From positions 1 through 64,000 of the forward strand of contig NZ_JBIWES010000005.1 in NCBI RefSeq assembly GCF_044762665.1: 64,000 nt of DNA, given 5' to 3'. Source of the DNA: Peribacillus frigoritolerans_B (GTDB lineage: Bacteria > Bacillota > Bacilli > Bacillales > DSM-1321). The notes under the pieces are model-generated. The model was not told where the DNA came from. It worked only from the letters and a program-made list of their open reading frames with translations, and ran no database searches. This document shows positions 60,515 through 64,000 of the stretch, piece by piece. Numbering within the stretch: position 1 is the first letter of the stretch; each line of letters begins with the position of its first letter. The translations under genes were made by a program, and so were the position numbers.

Positions 60515-61213
60515 CTACATTTCCTGAAGTTCATTAACCGTTACGAACGTATACCCTTCGTTCGTTAACTCTTTTAATATCCCTTCAATCGCTTGAAGTT
60601 CTTTACCCGTATCATCATACATTGGATGCATCAGGATGATCGAACCTCGTTTTATATTTTCCTTCACATACTTCACTTTGTCAGAAGCGGTAGTGTAATA
60701 GCTATCTGGTTCCAGATTCCAGGTAATGGTCTCTCTATCATTTTTATTTAAATAATAAGGCAAACCTATGATTTTTTTCCCGTTTGGGGGCCTGACATCA
60801 ATTTCACCCTTATATCCGGCGTTCTGAATTAATTTATCCGTATTCTCGATTTCCGCCTTGATATAAGAGGGCGATTTAAACACCATCCGCTTGTGGGAAT
60901 ACGTATGATTCCCAATCTGATGTCCCGCTTCCGCTATTTTCCCCGCTTCCTCCGGGTACTTTTCGATTTCGTTACCGATCAGGAAGAATGTAGCTTTCAC
61001 ATCGTATTTATCCAACAACGGCAGGATTTGATTTACATTCTTCGATGGGCCATCATCAAAAGTCAAAGCGACCACTTTTTCTTTCGTCTCGACTTTATCC
61101 GTTAATCCTCCGAATACCTGATAGGTTCTTGAATTCATTAATTTATACGTGCCAAGCAACAGCAGGAAAATAACCAGGATTCCCAATCCAATGAATATCA
61201 GTTTCTTTTTCAT
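60515..61213 (-). CDS. Polysaccharide deacetylase (NodB fold)
   Basis: A 232-residue protein with N-terminal membrane anchor (about 4-24) and a NodB domain: motif 1 TFDDGPS (Asp pair), motif 2 HTYSH (zinc His), motif 3 RPPNGKK and motif 4 ITWNLEPDSY, motif 5 ILMHPM. It probably removes acetyl groups from peptidoglycan or another wall polymer on the outer side of the membrane. RPPNG in place of the usual RPPYG is a mild variation. Monocistronic. Confidence 0.92.
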   Translation of the reverse strand: MKKKLIFIGLGILVIFLLLLGTYKLMNSRTYQVFGGLTDKVETKEKVVALTFDDGPSKNVNQILPLLDKYDVKATFFLIGNEIEKYPEEAGKIAEAGHQIGNHTYSHKRMVFKSPSYIKAEIENTDKLIQNAGYKGEIDVRPPNGKKIIGLPYYLNKNDRETITWNLEPDSYYTTASDKVKYVKENIKRGSIILMHPMYDDTGKELQAIEGILKELTNEGYTFVTVNELQEM

Positions 61214-61316
61214 GCAAATACCTATCTTTCTATAAGTTTTTTAATCCAATGACCTATTATAGCAAATCACTGAAAAAAAACACTTATTGCTCTCTTCCAA
61301 AACTAACCGTCCACAC

Positions 61317-61766
61317 TCACTTTACATGTATCAATTCAAAACGTTCACAAACCAGCAGCATATCTTTTTTAAAGGTGTGGCCGATTTTGTCCAGTTCTTC
61401 TTTAAAAAATTTTTCATGTGCGTCCCACCAGTATGTATATGTTCGATCGCCTTCCCCTTCTGCAATCGCAAACTCTACACTCACTTCATTCATGGGCAAT
61501 ACTTCGACTTTCACTGTTTGTATGATGGCCAAAGGCAAATCCTCACTGCTTAAAATAATGCTGTAATCACCAACGGATGGTAATGGTTCATTTTCTTCTT
61601 CATAAAAAACATACCCAGAGCATGTAGCCGTTTTTATCCCATCCATCACTAACTGAGCCAAAAGATCCGGATCGGCCCCGAATTGCCATGCACTGACTGC
61701 CTGGGGTTTTTCTTCTTCTTTCCCCTGCCAAAATTCATTCCAATATAATTCCGCTTTGACATTCAT
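61317..61766 (-). CDS. ASCH domain protein
   Basis: A 149-residue protein of the ASCH (ASC-1 homology, PUA-like) fold: start region AELYWNEFWQ, AWQFGADPDLLAQLVMDGIKTATCSGY (GxKTxT) and DLPLAIIQTVKVEVLPMNEVS, FAIAEGEGDRTYTYW. These may bind RNA or nucleosides; some bacterial members are amidohydrolases of N4-acetylcytidine. GGAG lies 8 bases before ATG 61766; longer starts (61781, 61799) exist. Confidence 0.88.
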   Translation of the reverse strand: MNVKAELYWNEFWQGKEEEKPQAVSAWQFGADPDLLAQLVMDGIKTATCSGYVFYEEENEPLPSVGDYSIILSSEDLPLAIIQTVKVEVLPMNEVSVEFAIAEGEGDRTYTYWWDAHEKFFKEELDKIGHTFKKDMLLVCERFELIHVK

Positions 61767-61875
61767 TCTATGATTCTCCATTCTATTCTTCAGCTCCACT
61801 GAGCATCACGAAAGGTTCAATTGGTTCAACTCCAACCTATCTTCAAGCTATACTCTTTAGAAAAGCCACCAACTG

Positions 61876-62196
61876 TTAATTTAATCTACGCGGCAATTCT
61901 ATTTCACCAGTTAACACCAAAGTGATGATGATAACCCAAAATATAAAGAATGATGAGGAAAAAACCAAAGAAATGATAGAAATCACTTTTTTCTCCGTTT
62001 TCTTCAAAATTCCTATGACAGATAGGGCGATGCCGGCAACAGTAAGGAAAAATGTGATATAATCACCAGTCATGCTCCCGATATTTGCCATTCTGATAGG
62101 TGTAATAAAAACAGTAAAAAAGCAAATGATTCCAATGATGAATGAAGTAAAACTAATTACACCGTACCTCTTCTGAATACAAGCTTCGTTTTCCAT
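61876..62196 (-). CDS. Small membrane protein (DUF4190-like), unknown
   Basis: A 106-residue protein with three hydrophobic segments (about 11-33, 42-60, 68-95) like DUF4190-type proteins. GGGGTGA precedes ATG 62196, preferred over 62205. No functional hint. Confidence 0.7.
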   Translation of the reverse strand: MENEACIQKRYGVISFTSFIIGIICFFTVFITPIRMANIGSMTGDYITFFLTVAGIALSVIGILKKTEKKVISIISLVFSSSFFIFWVIIITLVLTGEIELPRRLN

Positions 62197-62318
62197 CGAG
62201 CTCACCCCTTCATCAGCTTATAAATCTTATATACATCTATTAATATCTCACGAATAATTTTAACATATAATGCCAGACGAATTGTTGTGCACAAAAAAAG
62301 GGGACAAAAGACCGTCTA

Positions 62319-62771
62319 TTAAAGCTTCATTTTCATGCCTTCATGAGTGGCTTTGAACCCTAAACGCTCATAAAACCGCAGCGTTTCTTCCCGCCTTTTA
62401 TCGGTCGTCAGCTGAATGATATGGCAGCCCCGCTCCTTTGCACGGTCAATCGCATATTGAATCAGCTTGCTTCCAATGCCTTTCCCCCGTTCTGAGGATG
62501 CCGTCCGAACCCCTTCGATCGTAGCTCTCCAGCCGCCTTGATGGGCAATATAAGGCGTGAACGTGATTTGCTGCACCCCAACGATTTCCTCACCAAGACA
62601 GGCAACGATCAATTCATTATTCTCATCTGCATCAATGGATTCAAATGCTTTTAGATAGCTTTCAGGAAGCGGATTTTCATATCGTTCCCTCTCCCTCCCC
62701 AATACATCATCCGCAAGCATCTGTACGATTTCACTTAAGTCTTTTGCTGTCGCATTCCTGAATGTGATCAT
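62319..62771 (-). CDS. GNAT family N-acetyltransferase
   Basis: A 150-residue acetyltransferase: GVRTASSERGKGIGSKLIQYAIDRAKERGC is the acetyl-CoA motif A (R/QxxGxG/A as RGKGIG) and ETLRFYERLGFKATHEGMKM the C-terminal motif. Substrate unknown. GAGGAGGG precedes ATG 62771, preferred to the 62786 frame start. Confidence 0.9.
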   Translation of the reverse strand: MITFRNATAKDLSEIVQMLADDVLGRERERYENPLPESYLKAFESIDADENNELIVACLGEEIVGVQQITFTPYIAHQGGWRATIEGVRTASSERGKGIGSKLIQYAIDRAKERGCHIIQLTTDKRREETLRFYERLGFKATHEGMKMKL

Positions 62772-62947
62772 GTTATCCCTCCTCATTTGTACTTCCGTAT
62801 CACCCTGATGAAAATCTATCGTTCATTAATAACTTCTGCCAATAGTCCGGTGCTCCTCTTTTCTGGAGGAAAAATAATCACAACTGTAAAAATGACCAAC
62901 AAAAAATGGACCCCCTTTAAAAGGAAGTCCGTCAAGTAAAATCATTA

Positions 62948-64000
62948 TTAGGTAATTGGCGCAGGATTAAACAGCGCCAAATCATTATGCAGGCCCCAAT
63001 GTTCTGACCAGGTTTTCTTTTTACCGCTGGCCACTTCCAAAATAAGGTGAAAGATTTCCCATCCAACATCCTCTATGGTCGCTTCACCAGTAGCGATAGT
63101 TCCAGCATTTATATCAATCAGATCTTTCCATTGTTCGGTCAATGTATTTCGTGTAGATACTTTGATGACGGAAGCCATTGCCAGATTATAAGGTGTGCCT
63201 CTTCCAGTTGTAAAAACTTGAAGGTGCATACCGGAAGCTAGCTGAAGCGTTCCGCAAACAAAGTCACTAGCTGGTGTAGCTGCAAAAATCAGCCCTTTTT
63301 CCGCAGCTTTTTCACCTGGAGCCAATACGCCTGAAATGGGGCTGCTTCCGGATTTGGCAATGGAGCCTAATGATTTTTCCACTACATTGGCCAATCCGCC
63401 CTTTTTGTTTCCTGGCGAAGGATTGGCACTTCGATCGGCATCGCCTAAAGCAAGGTAGTTATCATACCAATCCATTTCCTTTATTAAAGCTCTCCCCACT
63501 TCTTCATTCACTGCACGAGGCGTTAATAGATGAATCGCATCCCGTACTTCTGTGACTTCAGAAAATAGAACGGTTGCCCCTGCCCTAACTAACAGATCCG
63601 TGGCATATCCTACTGCAGGGTTAGCTGTGACACCAGAGAATGCATCACTTCCCCCGCACTGGGTACCGATGATTAATTCGGAAACCGGAAATGTCTCCCG
63701 CTGCCGGCGGTTCAACTTGATTAAACGTTCCTCGGCCATTTCCATAATGGATTGGACCATTCCCGTAAATCCCTGCTGATCCTGAAGTGAAATGATATCT
63801 GAATCGTCCCCGTTTGGATTTATTCTCATTGGAGACAGTTTTTCACACCCCAATCCAACTACCAAGGCTTCCCCGCCGAAATTCGGGTGTTTCGCTAGGT
63901 TCTGTATCGTGCGGATGGGAATGACCGCTTCCGGTGCATTGATTGCTACTCCACACCCATAATTGTGATTGATGGCGACAACATCATCAACATTGGGATA
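62948..64000 (-). CDS. garD: Galactarate dehydratase, C-terminal part (UxaA/GarD family)
   Basis: The frame is open to the right edge, so the N-terminal part lies outside the window; 350 residues are seen. YPNVDDVVAINHNYGCGVAI, then FGGEALVVGLGCEKLSP and GTQCGGSDAFSGVTANPAVG are the GarD/UxaA core, with cysteines that bind iron. The end LALFNPAPIT matches galactarate dehydratase, which converts galactarate to 5-dehydro-4-deoxy-glucarate; altronate dehydratase is the closest alternative. Confidence 0.9.
   Translation of the reverse strand, partial: YPNVDDVVAINHNYGCGVAINAPEAVIPIRTIQNLAKHPNFGGEALVVGLGCEKLSPMRINPNGDDSDIISLQDQQGFTGMVQSIMEMAEERLIKLNRRQRETFPVSELIIGTQCGGSDAFSGVTANPAVGYATDLLVRAGATVLFSEVTEVRDAIHLLTPRAVNEEVGRALIKEMDWYDNYLALGDADRSANPSPGNKKGGLANVVEKSLGSIAKSGSSPISGVLAPGEKAAEKGLIFAATPASDFVCGTLQLASGMHLQVFTTGRGTPYNLAMASVIKVSTRNTLTEQWKDLIDINAGTIATGEATIEDVGWEIFHLILEVASGKKKTWSEHWGLHNDLALFNPAPIT

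Overview
The window is a low-GC Firmicutes chromosome segment. Gene content and protein style (LiaIHFSR, TcyP, AdaA/AdaB, YdbS/YdbT, YyaC, FbpA/FbpB-type basic proteins, a T-box leader, strong AGGAGG ribosome binding sites) point to a Bacillaceae member. A soil Bacillus of the Peribacillus/Bacillus simplex type is my inference; no rRNA or other marker is present to fix the species. The assembly is draft: 93 Ns lie inside a repeat at 53963-54055, and several genes carry single frameshifts that may be real decay or sequence error.

Region by region. 1-90 is the 5' end of a group IIC intron (minus strand) inserted just behind a terminator. 137-4986 and 14169-17965 hold two paralogous citrate-type modules, each a CitMHS transporter with a CitB/DctR-type response regulator and a CitA/DcuS-type sensor kinase; the first also has an AraC regulator and a perfect cre box. 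5126-5516 is a decayed Pro/Gly-rich protein gene. 5682-7908 is a DNA alkylation repair locus (alkA divergent from adaA-adaB) with two copies of an 18-bp candidate operator. 7972-13789 holds two secreted DUF2690 paralogues, a small membrane protein, cutC, a TipA-like MerR regulator, a pentapeptide protein and a frameshifted yyaC. 18064-21296 has a VOC protein, a GNAT and an ECF sigma/anti-sigma pair. 21530-29873 is transport and small proteins: tcyP, a HExxH protein, PAP2, a T-box(Leu) amino acid permease, a lipoprotein and an MFS transporter.

29972-33555 is the lia cell-envelope stress operon without liaG. 33923-39069 is a kynurenine operon (TetR regulator, kynU, permease, kynA, kynB) that converts tryptophan to anthranilate plus alanine. 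39217-50808 holds a LysE exporter, an MBL hydrolase, a PLD/cardiolipin synthase-like protein, a type I toxin-antitoxin locus (holin-like toxin, 43459-43545), a peptidoglycan-binding protein, YdbS/YdbT, and an ABC transporter divergent from an OmpR-type two-component system. 51342-55007 contains a frameshifted alpha/beta hydrolase, a YjdF-type membrane protein, a DinB protein, a 211-bp repeat with the assembly gap, and an iron-regulated operon (Fur box, flavodoxin, FbpA-like, FbpB-like). 55253-64000 has a nitroreductase/DsbA pair behind palindromes, an RND pump, a polysaccharide deacetylase, small proteins and a partial galactarate dehydratase.

The most unusual structures are two intergenic arrays of a 21-bp unit containing ACTCGTGA (5 units near 12.0 kb, 8 units near 33.8 kb), the type I toxin locus, the group IIC intron at a terminator, and several small genes under 60 codons (13956-14102, 43459-43545, 50984-51163, 54136-54306, 54299-54466).
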